From a virus: a DNA stretch of 37,755 nucleotides. The first letter of the stretch is position 1. Every line of letters starts with the position of its first letter. Under the pieces are notes generated by a model. The model did not search any database. It was not told where the DNA came from and was given only the letters and a program-made list of their open reading frames with translations. Below are positions 24,120-31,816 of the stretch, in pieces. A program made the translations under genes and the position numbers. The stretch lies in the IMG/VR virus record IMGVR_UViG_3300030090_004637, positions 1 to 37,755 of that record, one strand, 5' to 3'.

Positions 24120-24323
24120 ATGAGTCTGATTGTAAAAATATTTTTCGGTTTAATTTTCATATATATTTTGGGCTGGGTCGGCGCAGGAGATTACCGACAT
24201 GAGCTAGAGCAATTTTCTCTATATTGCAATAATGTTTATGGTGATAACCCGATCTGGCCAGATTACGACAATGTGGGTATAGATGCTTGCAAAGAGTACA
24301 TTTCAAAAAACGGGGGGAAATAA
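24120..24323 (+). CDS. Small membrane-anchored or secreted protein
   Basis: The 67-residue protein has a hydrophobic helix at about residues 3-19 (I-V-K-I-F-F-G-L-I-F-I-Y-I-L-G-W). An extracytoplasmic-looking part follows with two cysteines (Y-C-N-N-V-Y and D-A-C-K-E-Y). I recall similar Y-C-x-N-V small proteins in marine phages; their role is unknown. An AAAGGAGAAA ribosome site precedes the ATG. It sits in the early plus-strand operon after ardC. The cysteine pair could form a periplasmic disulfide. Confidence 0.65.
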   Translation: MSLIVKIFFGLIFIYILGWVGAGDYRHELEQFSLYCNNVYGDNPIWPDYDNVGIDACKEYISKNGGK

Positions 24324-24324
24324 A

Positions 24325-24609
24325 ATGACTGAGGACATTACAATTTCAATCGAAGATGACAGCGATTCTTGGGTGGCACAAATTTCACTTGAGGAATCTC
24401 GGCGTAGACAAGAAGAAGAAAAGTCAGAACAGCCAAGAATGAGCGTAACTGAGATCATCGAGAGGTTGAACAAAGCAAAAGCGATTCTTGATGTATCTGA
24501 CGCTCGTATAGATTTTTTAACAGTAACGATTCATCAAACTGTTGAGAGGCTTAAAAGAAAACAAGAGCAGTGGGAAAATGAGCTTCGAGAGACACTCAAA
24601 AAAATGTAA
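24325..24609 (+). CDS. Hypothetical charged coiled-coil protein
   Basis: This 94-residue soluble protein has an acidic start (M-T-E-D-I-T-I-S-I-E-D-D-S). A helical middle (E-E-S-R-R-R-Q-E-E-E) and a long C-terminal coiled coil (V-E-R-L-K-R-K-Q-E-Q-W) follow. I chose the ATG at 24325 with GGGGGGAAA upstream; an earlier in-frame TTG lies in the preceding gene. A terminator follows 25 bases after the stop, so this closes the early rightward operon. Function is unknown. Confidence 0.65.
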   Translation: MTEDITISIEDDSDSWVAQISLEESRRRQEEEKSEQPRMSVTEIIERLNKAKAILDVSDARIDFLTVTIHQTVERLKRKQEQWENELRETLKKM

Positions 24610-24634
24610 AGGTCTTTTTTGTTGTTTTCTGAAG

Positions 24635-24673
24635 AAGGAGCATTGCCCGATTTTTTTTGGGATGCTCCTTTTT
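24635..24673. terminator. Intrinsic terminator between convergent operons
   Basis: A stem AAGGAGCAT (24635-24643) with ATGCTCCTT (24662-24670), extended inside by CCC/GGG, is followed by a T run (24669-24673) on the plus strand. It stands between the plus gene ending at 24609 and the minus gene ending at 24690, so it could stop both, best rightward. Confidence 0.8.
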
Positions 24674-24689
24674 GTTTGGGTGTTAGATT

Positions 24690-26417
24690 TTATGTGACAT
24701 CCCAGTCAAAATTTTCTTCGGGCAAATCGCTGAACCGACCTGACCCCACATGGTATTGCAATCTCTGTTGCCCTCTTTTCGCAATCCAGTGAAATCTCGA
24801 TTTCCAAATATTGACAATCGGCTGATTGTCGTTGCCTTCCAAAAATAGAGAAACGCCTACATCACTCTTGCTGTTCCATGCATGACTGCCAGCTATCGCA
24901 TTTCCATCTAAAGGTTTTGATTTTGCATCGTAGGGCTGTTTGGTCGGATGGGCAACAAACCAAGTGGATAGCTGGTGAGCCGCACTAAAGCTCGTGATTC
25001 TCGACAGCATCTCCGAAATTCCGAGATGTTCGCTCTCATGCTTTGACTCAAGGCAATTATAGGGATCAATCACCAAGCCACTGACATTCTTTCTAAGAAT
25101 GGCGCTCTTGGTTCTGTCAATAATGCTTTGCAGACTGGCAACTTCGCCATCTCGATTTTCCAAAAAAACAAAATGGTCATCGATCCACTGCATCGCCTCT
25201 CGCAATTCAGACTTAGACATCCGTTGTGTCGGGCCTTCAAAAAATGGTTTACCGATGTAGATTGAGGCCAACTTCAGTACATGAATTTTCACGGGATTTT
25301 CCATAGAAGCGATAGCCCATCTCATGCCGTGAAGTTTTGCTGTATTCACCATCACCGCATCGATCCAGGCTGACTTGCCGTGTCCCGGCATTCCAGTAAC
25401 TGTGTAAAGGCCAGGCGCTACAGTGATAAGATTGTCAAGGGACTCAAATCCCGTTGACAATCCCTGACCTGTGCCGCCAGCCTCATATAGCTCATCTACT
25501 TGATCATTATAATCATTTGCTGAATAAACACCTGACAATGGCATGGGGGTAGCGGCCTCGATAATTTCCCGCAATCGATCTCCGCCCTCGGCGCACAGCA
25601 CTGCGTTGGCATCCTTCAGTTCAGTTGTGAACTTAACCTCATAGCATTTTCCCAGCCCTATCCGCCGACCGAGTTCTTGTTTCAGGATATCGCCAGGCCC
25701 GTCATGATCAGTAGCTAGGATTATCTTCTCAGACCTCTCCAGAAGCTCTCTTGCTTCCCACAGGTAGTTATATTTAATCCCATCATCATGTCGTGAGAAC
25801 TTCGCTGGTGCGCCGTTGGGGACGCTCACCGCAGGAATGCCAGCCTCGGCAAAACTTAAAGCATCTAGCTCACCTTCACATATCACGAGCGGATTATCTG
25901 TCATCTCTTCTGGCAGATTTTCGAGTCCATACAATGTCTGTGCCGCCCCACTCTGCGTAAACGCTTTGTCCTTCAACGCCCTCCATTTAACGGCGCTAGG
26001 CTCTTTTGCAGAACCATAAACAAAGCCCACGGCCAATTGCTCCCCTTCGTTTTTAGAAAACCACCTGATATCGGTGGTGACGTTGAAATTTTTATAAGTT
26101 TTTTCGGAAATACCCCTACTCGTCATAAAATCTCTAAGCTCTCTATCGTGAGTTGCTGAGGGGAGTTCGATGACATTTTTTTGGCCCGGCGTTTTGAGAA
26201 AATCTTCCAATGGATCAGATGCTGGTGCGCTGTAAGGTTTCTCGCTAATCTTTCCGCTAATCTCACAATGAAAGCAATGATAGATTTTATCTGGCCCATC
26301 AATTGTGATACTGAGTGTTTTTTCTTTTGATTTTTTTCTGGAATCAGAACAGGCAGGGCAGGAAATTCTTGAATCTTGATAGCAGTTCATTACCGCCAGT
26401 TCTATGTCGTCAATCAT
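24690..26417 (-). CDS. Primase-helicase, T7 gp4/Twinkle type
   Basis: The 575-residue protein primes and unwinds DNA at the phage fork. In order it has a zinc finger (C20-P-A-C23 and C48-F-H-C51), a TOPRIM primase core (E181-G-E-L-D-A-L, D237-H-D239-G) and a DnaB/RecA-type helicase domain. The helicase domain has Walker A G-M-P-G-H-G-K348-S, catalytic E373 in S-M-E-N and Walker B G-L-V-I-D451. It is a full-length, apparently active bifunctional protein. An ATG follows C-G-A-G-G-A-G-A-C, a leader shared with other minus-strand genes. The divergent block also holds the resolvase. No DNA polymerase gene is in the window. Confidence 0.92.
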   Translation of the reverse strand: MIDDIELAVMNCYQDSRISCPACSDSRKKSKEKTLSITIDGPDKIYHCFHCEISGKISEKPYSAPASDPLEDFLKTPGQKNVIELPSATHDRELRDFMTSRGISEKTYKNFNVTTDIRWFSKNEGEQLAVGFVYGSAKEPSAVKWRALKDKAFTQSGAAQTLYGLENLPEEMTDNPLVICEGELDALSFAEAGIPAVSVPNGAPAKFSRHDDGIKYNYLWEARELLERSEKIILATDHDGPGDILKQELGRRIGLGKCYEVKFTTELKDANAVLCAEGGDRLREIIEAATPMPLSGVYSANDYNDQVDELYEAGGTGQGLSTGFESLDNLITVAPGLYTVTGMPGHGKSAWIDAVMVNTAKLHGMRWAIASMENPVKIHVLKLASIYIGKPFFEGPTQRMSKSELREAMQWIDDHFVFLENRDGEVASLQSIIDRTKSAILRKNVSGLVIDPYNCLESKHESEHLGISEMLSRITSFSAAHQLSTWFVAHPTKQPYDAKSKPLDGNAIAGSHAWNSKSDVGVSLFLEGNDNQPIVNIWKSRFHWIAKRGQQRLQYHVGSGRFSDLPEENFDWDVT

Positions 26418-26498
26418 TGTTGGTCTCCTCGCTGATGTTTTTTTAAAAAATTTTCTTTATAATCCGTGTCTAAGTCGCTTTGGTCGGCGGCTTAACTG

Positions 26499-26948
26499 TC
26501 AGTCCTCGCTGACTTGGTAAATCCCCAGCTTCCACTTTGGCGGTCGCTGGGGATTTTTTATTTCAATCTCAGTCACGCGAATTTCTGCTCTCGGATTTTC
26601 TTTGCTCAACCCCCAATATAAGATTTGTCGTTTGACTTGTCTATCATTTTTGTAAATGTGATTTTCCATGCAGTCAAGAATTAAGCTGGAGTCAAGGTCT
26701 GGTCTTCTAGTCGAATAAAAGATGCTTATTTCAACTTCCAGATCGCCCTCCAACAATTCATCTAGCTGAGGGCATTGTGACTGAAAGTCAGTAACGTAGC
26801 GCCTTGCAGGTGCGCTTTTAATAAATCTCGGCTTACCGCCAATACTTACGAGCTTTCTGGAATTGGCCTTACTGTAGGGCTGGCCCTTGATTTCAAAAGA
26901 AACGGTTCTGGCTTTACATTGCAACTCTTTCACGGTTATACTCGGCAC
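26499..26948 (-). CDS. rusA: RusA-like Holliday-junction resolvase
   Basis: The 149-residue protein resolves four-way DNA junctions before packaging. RusA marks are G-Q-P-Y-S-K-A-N-S-R-K at about 22-32 (basic DNA-contact loop), R-R-P-D84-L-D86 and the later K-N-D102-R-Q-V, matching the three acidic residues of RusA (D70, D72, D91 in E. coli). Length is close to the family. A GTG at 26948 is the only early start; no ATG precedes the conserved core. The primase gene follows 81 bases downstream on the same strand, so both probably share one message. Confidence 0.85.
   Translation of the reverse strand: MPSITVKELQCKARTVSFEIKGQPYSKANSRKLVSIGGKPRFIKSAPARRYVTDFQSQCPQLDELLEGDLEVEISIFYSTRRPDLDSSLILDCMENHIYKNDRQVKRQILYWGLSKENPRAEIRVTEIEIKNPQRPPKWKLGIYQVSED
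26913..26942 (+). promoter_or_regulatory. Plus-strand early promoter at the divergent junction
   Basis: TTTACA (26913-26918), an 18-bp spacer and TATACT (26937-26942) lie over the start of the minus-strand rusA gene, about 45 bp before the ATG at 26985. It would drive the long early operon 26985-33292. A matching minus-strand promoter for rusA was not clear. Confidence 0.45.
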
Positions 26949-26984
26949 TTCGTAACAGTAAACTGACTACGCAATGGAGCAAGC

Positions 26985-27257
26985 ATGATACGCATAGAGA
27001 AAAACGTGCCTCTGCCGAAAGGGTTGAGTGATCGAATTGACCTGGGGCCAATCCCGCTGAAAGAATTACGGGTCGGCGACAGTATCTCGATTACGGGAAG
27101 CACAAAAAAAGAATTAGATAAAAAAATCAGAAGTGTACGCATGAGGTGTTTGAGGTTCTCAAAAAAACACCCTCATTACAAGTTTCGGATAGCGTTTGAG
27201 AAAGGCATAAACAACACGCAACAGATTAGAGTTTGGCGAGTGTCTCGTGGGGGCTAG
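26985..27257 (+). CDS. Small basic phage protein, VGDS...VRVWR family, copy 1
   Basis: The 90-residue protein has K-N-V-P-L-P near its start, a core L-R-V-G-D-S-I-S-I-T-G, a basic helix, and ends Q-I-R-V-W-R-V. The protein at 30346 shows the same order (H-I-P-M-P, L-Q-V-G-D-S-V-Y-F, V-R-V-W-R), so they are paralogues. I recall this as a frequent small protein in marine phages, perhaps nucleic-acid binding, without known function. GGAG (26975-26978) precedes the ATG. Confidence 0.7.
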   Translation: MIRIEKNVPLPKGLSDRIDLGPIPLKELRVGDSISITGSTKKELDKKIRSVRMRCLRFSKKHPHYKFRIAFEKGINNTQQIRVWRVSRGG

Positions 27258-28173
27258 AGTTACAAACGATCTTGGTCTGCTGGAGCCAATATATCAGGCT
27301 CTGGCGCATGATGCTTATACATCCGGCGGGGCAGACATCACACCAACAGCGTGGATAGACAGCCCACGAATTGCACAGCTAATGAAGACTCACCGCGATG
27401 AGATTGAAGAATCTGTCTCAGACAGGGTATTTTCTGCGCTCGGTACAGGCTTTCACAATATTATGGAAAATGCTGTTGGCGACAATGCAATCACAGAAGA
27501 ACGCATTTTTTGGGATCACCCAAGCGGATTAAGAACATCTGGCGCTATCGATTTGGTGATTTACAAAAAAGATGGAACTGTAATTATTGTCGATTACAAG
27601 GTCACTGGAGTGTACGGGATTATTTTTAACAAAAAGAACTCCGGCATTAAGGATGAGTGGGCAAAACAAACTAACTCTTACCGCCTGATGTTTGAAGAAG
27701 CAAAAGGGATAAAAGTCTCTGAGCTTTACATTCTTGTCATATTGAGAGACTGGAAGGCTTCAGAAGTAGGCAAACCTGATTACCCTCATGCACCTATTAT
27801 GCAACTTCCTGTCCCTCTATGGCCAAAAGAAGAAGCTAGAGCATATGTTGATAAGAGAATTGCCCTTCATCAAGAGGCCGCTTACTCCTCGCTTATCGGT
27901 GAGGAGCTTCCGCTTTGCACATCTGAAGAGATGTGGGAGCGTCCAGAGAAGTTCGCGGTCATGAAGTCTTCCACTCACAAGAGAGCAAGCAGGTTGTTGG
28001 ATTCTATGGAAGAAGCCATCGAATGGGCCGCTGACCCGACAAATGGCATGGACAGCAAGCATGTTATTGAACATCGCCAGGGCAAACGAGTGAGATGCGA
28101 GGACTGGTGCAAAGTTGCACCGTTTTGCAGTCAGTATAAAGAATATTCGGAGAGGGCTAATGACGAAATTTGA
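27247..28173 (+). CDS. PD-(D/E)XK nuclease, RecB/Cas4-like exonuclease
   Basis: The 308-residue protein is a nuclease of the RecB-like superfamily. It has G-T-G-F-H-N-I at about 61-67, D102 in S-G-A-I-D-L-V, and the core V-D116-Y-K118. Four cysteines, C224 (P-L-C) and C284, C288, C294 (R-C-E-D-W-C...F-C), could hold an iron-sulfur cluster, though their spacing differs from classic Cas4. It overlaps the previous gene by 11 bases and starts with GTG. Together with the annealing protein and SSB nearby it would form a phage recombination unit, making the 3' overhangs that the annealing protein uses. Confidence 0.82.
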   Translation: MGARVTNDLGLLEPIYQALAHDAYTSGGADITPTAWIDSPRIAQLMKTHRDEIEESVSDRVFSALGTGFHNIMENAVGDNAITEERIFWDHPSGLRTSGAIDLVIYKKDGTVIIVDYKVTGVYGIIFNKKNSGIKDEWAKQTNSYRLMFEEAKGIKVSELYILVILRDWKASEVGKPDYPHAPIMQLPVPLWPKEEARAYVDKRIALHQEAAYSSLIGEELPLCTSEEMWERPEKFAVMKSSTHKRASRLLDSMEEAIEWAADPTNGMDSKHVIEHRQGKRVRCEDWCKVAPFCSQYKEYSERANDEI

Positions 28174-28408
28174 TCATGTAAATGTTGGTGGATTGGTTTT
28201 GTGCAAAAAACTTCTTGCTGATAAATCGTATGTTTTCCGGTGGCGAAGAGAAGATATTGTTTATAGGTCTGACCGGATGTTTAAAGTTTTAAGGTGGGTA
28301 AAAGAAAAAATCTTTTTCATCCAGCAGTGGAATCCAGTGGATAGCGATGAATATAAAAATCTTACTGGCTTTGAGTTTCAACAGGTAGAAAAAAATGACG
28401 ACATTTGA
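28160..28408 (+). CDS. Hypothetical basic protein
   Basis: The 82-residue protein is basic and aromatic: V-L-C-K-K-L, Y-V-F-R-W-R-R-E-D-I, and F-F-I-Q-Q-W-N-P. It looks like a small beta-barrel or DNA-binding fold, but no family is recognised. The ATG at 28160 follows GGAGAGGG and overlaps the nuclease stop by 14 bases; an earlier start would lie deeper in that gene. The stop overlaps the next gene by 14 bases. Confidence 0.6.
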   Translation: MTKFDHVNVGGLVLCKKLLADKSYVFRWRREDIVYRSDRMFKVLRWVKEKIFFIQQWNPVDSDEYKNLTGFEFQQVEKNDDI

Positions 28409-28652
28409 TCTTGATAAAGCCATCACTGTTGAATTTCATGGTGAAGATCAGATTGAGAGGAAGATGTTGGGCCTCTGGGGTCAAGAGCAGTTCAAAAATG
28501 CCAATCTTGGCATGAAGTTAGTGAACGAAAAAGTTGTCATAACGATGAACGAATACTTCATAACCGAAATCCCTTTTACTTTGTTTGACCAACTCAGTGT
28601 CAAAGAACTGACAGAAATAATCATTAAAAAAGCACAGGAACAATTTACATAG
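28395..28652 (+). CDS. Hypothetical acidic protein
   Basis: This is an 85-residue soluble protein with an acidic first half (D-L-D-K-A-I-T-V-E-F-H-G-E-D) and a C-terminal helix (L-S-V-K-E-L-T-E-I-I-I-K-K-A). It is rich in Phe/Ile with one V-V-I-T-M-N strand. Located between the nuclease and annealing-protein genes, it may be part of the recombination unit; no function is recognised. AGGAG after it serves the next gene. Confidence 0.6.
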   Translation: MTTFDLDKAITVEFHGEDQIERKMLGLWGQEQFKNANLGMKLVNEKVVITMNEYFITEIPFTLFDQLSVKELTEIIIKKAQEQFT

Positions 28653-28664
28653 GAGAAAAGACTA

Positions 28665-29486
28665 GTGAGCGAGGAATTAACGTACCAAAAAATCTGGGAC
28701 ACACTCAGCAGTGTGAACTGTAATGAATACACCAAAGATAAAGGCAACCTGACCTATCTGAGTTGGGCGTGGGCATGGGGGATTTTGATGGAGCATTACC
28801 CCAAATCGACTTTTGAATTTGCGGACAACGAGACCCATGACGATGGGAGCATGACTGTTCACTGCACCGTCACCATTGGCGAATGCCAGAGGTCTATGTG
28901 GTTACCCGTGATGGATTACAAGAGTGCCGCGGTCAAGTCACCAAATGCCAGAGACATCTCAGACAGCAAGATGCGATGCCTGACAAAGGCGTTAGGCATT
29001 TTTGGTCTTGGGCATTACATCTACGCCAATGAAGATTTACCAAGCTCAAGCAAACAGCCTGAAAAGTCAAAGGCAGAGCCGAAACCTGAGCCGAAACCTG
29101 AGCCGAAACTGAAAAGTGTTCCCGTAAAGAAATCTAAAGACATCAGCCCTCTGGAGAAAAGAATGAGTCAGCAAAATACGCTTATTGCCTCAGCGACCTC
29201 AGAAAACATTAAAGGCGTTATTGATTTTATTTACATGACCATTGCCAGTTTTTCTTTACCACCTGAAGGCTCTGAGAAAAAGGCTGGTGATCCGGACACA
29301 GTGGCTGGCTGGATTGACAAATTTACAAGTAGCGGTGAGAACAAAAAAACACTTATCACTTTGTATAACGCGGGGTTCAAGGAAGAAGTGCAGGAACTGA
29401 ACGCTCGCTTAGACAAAATTCGCGCTCTTGAAATAGAGCAACTTTATGAACTATTGCGAAAGCAAAAGGAGAAAAAGAATGGCTGA
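28665..29486 (+). CDS. Single-strand annealing protein, Sak/DUF1071 type
   Basis: The 273-residue protein pairs complementary single strands in phage recombination. Residues 1-130 match the Sak/DUF1071 pattern: Y-L-S-W-A-W-A-W-G-I-L-M-E-H-Y-P, then M-W-L-P-V-M-D and S-K-M-R-C-L-T-K-A-L-G-I-F-G-L-G-H-Y-I-Y-A-N-E-D-L-P. A linker of K-P-E-P repeats (about 138-150, from a 12-base DNA repeat) joins an extra helical C-terminal domain, which the short members lack. GTG start has AGGAGAAAAG in front. The SSB-like gene follows directly. Confidence 0.82.
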   Translation: MSEELTYQKIWDTLSSVNCNEYTKDKGNLTYLSWAWAWGILMEHYPKSTFEFADNETHDDGSMTVHCTVTIGECQRSMWLPVMDYKSAAVKSPNARDISDSKMRCLTKALGIFGLGHYIYANEDLPSSSKQPEKSKAEPKPEPKPEPKLKSVPVKKSKDISPLEKRMSQQNTLIASATSENIKGVIDFIYMTIASFSLPPEGSEKKAGDPDTVAGWIDKFTSSGENKKTLITLYNAGFKEEVQELNARLDKIRALEIEQLYELLRKQKEKKNG

Positions 29487-29856
29487 TTATGAAAAATACC
29501 CGCGCAGTAAACAAGGTGGGTTATGGAAAAACGATGGATCAAATGAAAATAATAAACAACCGCCCTACCGTGGTCACCTCGTGCTGAACGAAAAGATGTT
29601 GCAGACGCTGGTGGTTTTGTATCGGAACAAGGCTTTTAAGTCTGATGGTGAAAATCCAGATGAGGGGCCACGAGTGGGCCTTGCTGCATGGCTGAACACC
29701 TCGAAGAACGGTGACAAGTATTTCAAAATAGAAGGCGATGTTTACTACCCCTCACAGCATGATCATTTGTTTGAGGGCAACACAGAGGCTGTGGCGGCTC
29801 CAGCACCAGAACCAGCACCAGCGCAAGAAGCTGAAGATGATGACTTCCCGTTCTGA
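29479..29856 (+). CDS. SSB-like single-stranded DNA-binding protein
   Basis: The 125-residue protein ends in an Ala/Pro/Glu-rich tail and E-D-D-D-F-P-F, very like the acidic tip D-D-D-I-P-F of bacterial SSB that recruits repair enzymes. The body has Y-R-G-H-L-V-L, V-G-L-A-A-W-L-N and K-Y-F-K-I-E-G-D-V-Y, which would be OB-fold strands, but the sequence is diverged. It starts at the ATG at 29479 with AGGAG upstream, eight bases inside the annealing-protein gene. Function as phage SSB is well supported by tail and place. Confidence 0.75.
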   Translation: MADYEKYPRSKQGGLWKNDGSNENNKQPPYRGHLVLNEKMLQTLVVLYRNKAFKSDGENPDEGPRVGLAAWLNTSKNGDKYFKIEGDVYYPSQHDHLFEGNTEAVAAPAPEPAPAQEAEDDDFPF

Positions 29857-30196
29857 TAGCAGATTAGAGCAAATGCGACAGCAGGTCTCAGCCTTTCACG
29901 GTGAGAACCCGCAAGTCTGGGACTTGTTTGTGCGCTTTACGATGGAGTTAATTAATCGTGGTTTTCAGCATTACTCTGTCAACGCCATATTTGAAAGAAT
30001 CAGATGGGAGTGCGACTCGGTGGGTGGAGATGGCAAATCCACCTTCAAACTGAACAACAACTACCGAGCGTTTTACGCCAGGCGGTTTCATAAAGTTTAT
30101 CCGCAGCATGAGGGCTTTTTCAGAACTCGTAGGCAGACCAGTCAGGAGTGGTCTGCTAGTAATCACGGCGAGCTAACACCACGGGACTATTGTTAG
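29837..30196 (+). CDS. Conserved phage hypothetical protein
   Basis: The 119-residue protein has Q-V-S-A-F-H-G-E-N-P-Q-V-W, then G-F-Q-H-Y-S-V-N-A-I-F-E-R-I-R-W-E and F-K-L-N-N-N-Y-R-A-F-Y-A-R-R-F-H. I recall this pattern as frequent in phage early regions. Many Arg/His/Tyr residues suggest nucleic-acid contact. Two adjacent ATGs (29837, 29840) lie inside the SSB-like gene, a 20-base overlap. Function unknown. Confidence 0.7.
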   Translation: MMTSRSDSRLEQMRQQVSAFHGENPQVWDLFVRFTMELINRGFQHYSVNAIFERIRWECDSVGGDGKSTFKLNNNYRAFYARRFHKVYPQHEGFFRTRRQTSQEWSASNHGELTPRDYC

Positions 30197-30206
30197 GAGA
30201 ATATTG

Positions 30207-30353
30207 ATGTGGGACATACCCGAAAATGTTATCGATCCGCCAGATCATTGGTCTTGCGAAGAGTGTGGCAGACACTTTTATTATAACTTGGGAGAAGAAC
30301 CAGGCGAAGATGAGCGTGTGCTTTGTTACGAGTGTGAAACATTTGATGGCTGA
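30207..30353 (+). CDS. Tiny zinc-ribbon protein
   Basis: The 48-residue ORF has two Cys pairs, W-S-C-E-E-C and L-C-Y-E-C, spaced as in a small treble-clef or zinc-ribbon. TTAGGAGAATATTG upstream gives a good ribosome site (AGGAG at 30195-30199). The rest is acidic with aromatic residues. It overlaps the following gene by eight bases. It could bind DNA or another protein. Confidence rests on the motif, ribosome site and tight fit between neighbours. Confidence 0.65.
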   Translation: MWDIPENVIDPPDHWSCEECGRHFYYNLGEEPGEDERVLCYECETFDG

Positions 30354-30603
30354 ATACCCAAAAATTGACAAACACATCCCGATGCCCTCTTCAAGATTTG
30401 ATGAGGGCCACCCGTTTGCCGTGATTCGGCAGTTGCAGGTGGGTGATAGTGTTTATTTTCGTGGGGTCATTGCAGGCAGTAATGCTTACAAGGTTTTGAC
30501 AAACAGAATGAGTTATTTAAAAAACAACAAGGGCGTGGTTCTGACAGCAAGATCAGTCGTTGAAGACGGGTCGAAAGGCGTTAGAGTTTGGAGAACGGCG
30601 TGA
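30346..30603 (+). CDS. Small basic phage protein, VGDS...VRVWR family, copy 2
   Basis: The 85-residue protein has H-I-P-M-P, L-Q-V-G-D-S-V-Y-F, a basic region with Y-L-K-N-N-K, and ends V-R-V-W-R-T-A. It is a paralogue of the 26985 product, with the same order of motifs and length. I chose the ATG at 30346 inside the zinc-ribbon gene, since the upstream extension lacks this family's pattern. Its stop overlaps the methyltransferase ATG by one base. Confidence 0.68.
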   Translation: MAEYPKIDKHIPMPSSRFDEGHPFAVIRQLQVGDSVYFRGVIAGSNAYKVLTNRMSYLKNNKGVVLTARSVVEDGSKGVRVWRTA

Positions 30604-31613
30604 TGTCTTCTTTCAATATTCCAGAATTTCCACTTTCACGTTGCAACGAAAAAGAAGCCATGCTCGATTACATCGAACTAAGCAACATGAACTGTTTAGA
30701 GTTAATAGAAAAAAAATCTTGGAAAAGCCGCAGTGACTTACCTGAAGATGCAATTATTGATTATGTGATTAAAAAAAATAATGTTGGCAGCAAAAGCAGT
30801 AATTTTTTTCATTGGCAAACGAGGATCAGTTGTGATAGCAATACTGCTCCCAGCCCGATCAGAGCTTGGTATGACGAAAAGTTGAGAAAAAACATAGAAG
30901 GCTCTATTTTCTACAAAGATAGTCATGCTTCTGCATTGACCATGAGAGGCTATATTCCTAGTCAGTTCAGACCGAGCGCAGCTAAGGCTGTTTACCAACT
31001 ATTTGACGCAAGAAAAATCTATGACCCCTGCGGTGGCTGGGGTGATCGGCTCAGTGGTGCGCTTGCCAGCAACAGCGATTTTTATTATTGCCGCGATGTA
31101 AACCCAATGGTTTTTGCTGGTTATGCGCTGCAACAAAAAAACTACGAAAGCAATTTACAGGTTGCTTTCGAGTACAAGGGCAGTGAAATAGATTGCCCAC
31201 AGGAGGGGTACTTTGATCTAGTTTTTACCAGCCCCCCTTACTGGAAAGTTGAAAAATACCAAGGCGCTAACCAGTCTTACTTGATGTACAAAAAATTTAA
31301 TTGCTGGATGAAGTCTTTTTTATTCTCTATGGTCAAAAACTCTTGGATGTCTTTGCAACACGGAGGGACTATGATGCTGAACATTTCAGATTGTTACGCC
31401 AATCACACCTACAATAAAATTTGCATTCCGCTTATAGATTATGCTGTTAACAATTTACCTAATTGTTATCTGAGCGGAATCATAGGCTATGAAATCAGTA
31501 GCAGAAAAAAATCTGGCGTAAACGCAGAGCCTGTAATTGTCTTCCGCAAGGGAAACTCTTCTTCTCTGACAGAATTATTACCAGAATCAAGGCAAGCGGA
31601 GTTAAATCTATGA
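30603..31613 (+). CDS. DNA methyltransferase, TSPPY type
   Basis: The 336-residue protein methylates DNA with S-adenosylmethionine. Motif I is D141-P-C-G-G-W-G-D-R and the catalytic motif IV is T209-S-P-P-Y-W, both intact, in the order I then IV. T-S-P-P-Y is usual for N4-cytosine and some N6-adenine enzymes, so the base is not certain. L-N-I-S-D-C-Y follows as a later motif. No restriction endonuclease is adjacent, so it is an orphan enzyme, probably shielding phage DNA, in line with the ArdC-like gene. The ATG at 30603 has GGAGAA about eight bases upstream. Confidence 0.85.
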   Translation: MSSFNIPEFPLSRCNEKEAMLDYIELSNMNCLELIEKKSWKSRSDLPEDAIIDYVIKKNNVGSKSSNFFHWQTRISCDSNTAPSPIRAWYDEKLRKNIEGSIFYKDSHASALTMRGYIPSQFRPSAAKAVYQLFDARKIYDPCGGWGDRLSGALASNSDFYYCRDVNPMVFAGYALQQKNYESNLQVAFEYKGSEIDCPQEGYFDLVFTSPPYWKVEKYQGANQSYLMYKKFNCWMKSFLFSMVKNSWMSLQHGGTMMLNISDCYANHTYNKICIPLIDYAVNNLPNCYLSGIIGYEISSRKKSGVNAEPVIVFRKGNSSSLTELLPESRQAELNL

Positions 31614-31816
31614 GCGATCCACTAGATGAACAAGTGGGTGGCGACCACTACAAAGACCTAGCTATTCAGCCTTTTGAGTTCATAGAACTCAATAATCTCG
31701 GCTACGGCGCAGGTAATGTCGTGAAGTATATTTGCCGATACAAAAGCAAGGGTGGTGTTGATGATCTTAAAAAAGCTCGCCATTACATAGATTTACTTAT
31801 TGAGGTGGAACAATGA
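31610..31816 (+). CDS. DUF3310-like small protein
   Basis: This 68-residue protein matches DUF3310: G-G-D-H-Y near the start, I-Q-P-F-E-F-I, then Y-G-A-G-N-V-V-K-Y-I-C-R-Y-K-S-K-G-G and D-L-K-K-A-R-H-Y-I-D. The family is widespread in phages and sometimes annotated as a nucleotide kinase, without firm proof. ATG overlaps the methyltransferase stop by four bases, and the next gene overlaps by four. Family assignment is secure, role is not. Confidence 0.82.
   Translation: MSDPLDEQVGGDHYKDLAIQPFEFIELNNLGYGAGNVVKYICRYKSKGGVDDLKKARHYIDLLIEVEQ

Noticed and set aside
27817-28074. 85-codon minus-strand ORF within the nuclease gene
   Set aside because: Opposite-strand shadow of a well-supported PD-(D/E)XK gene, no ribosome site or known pattern.
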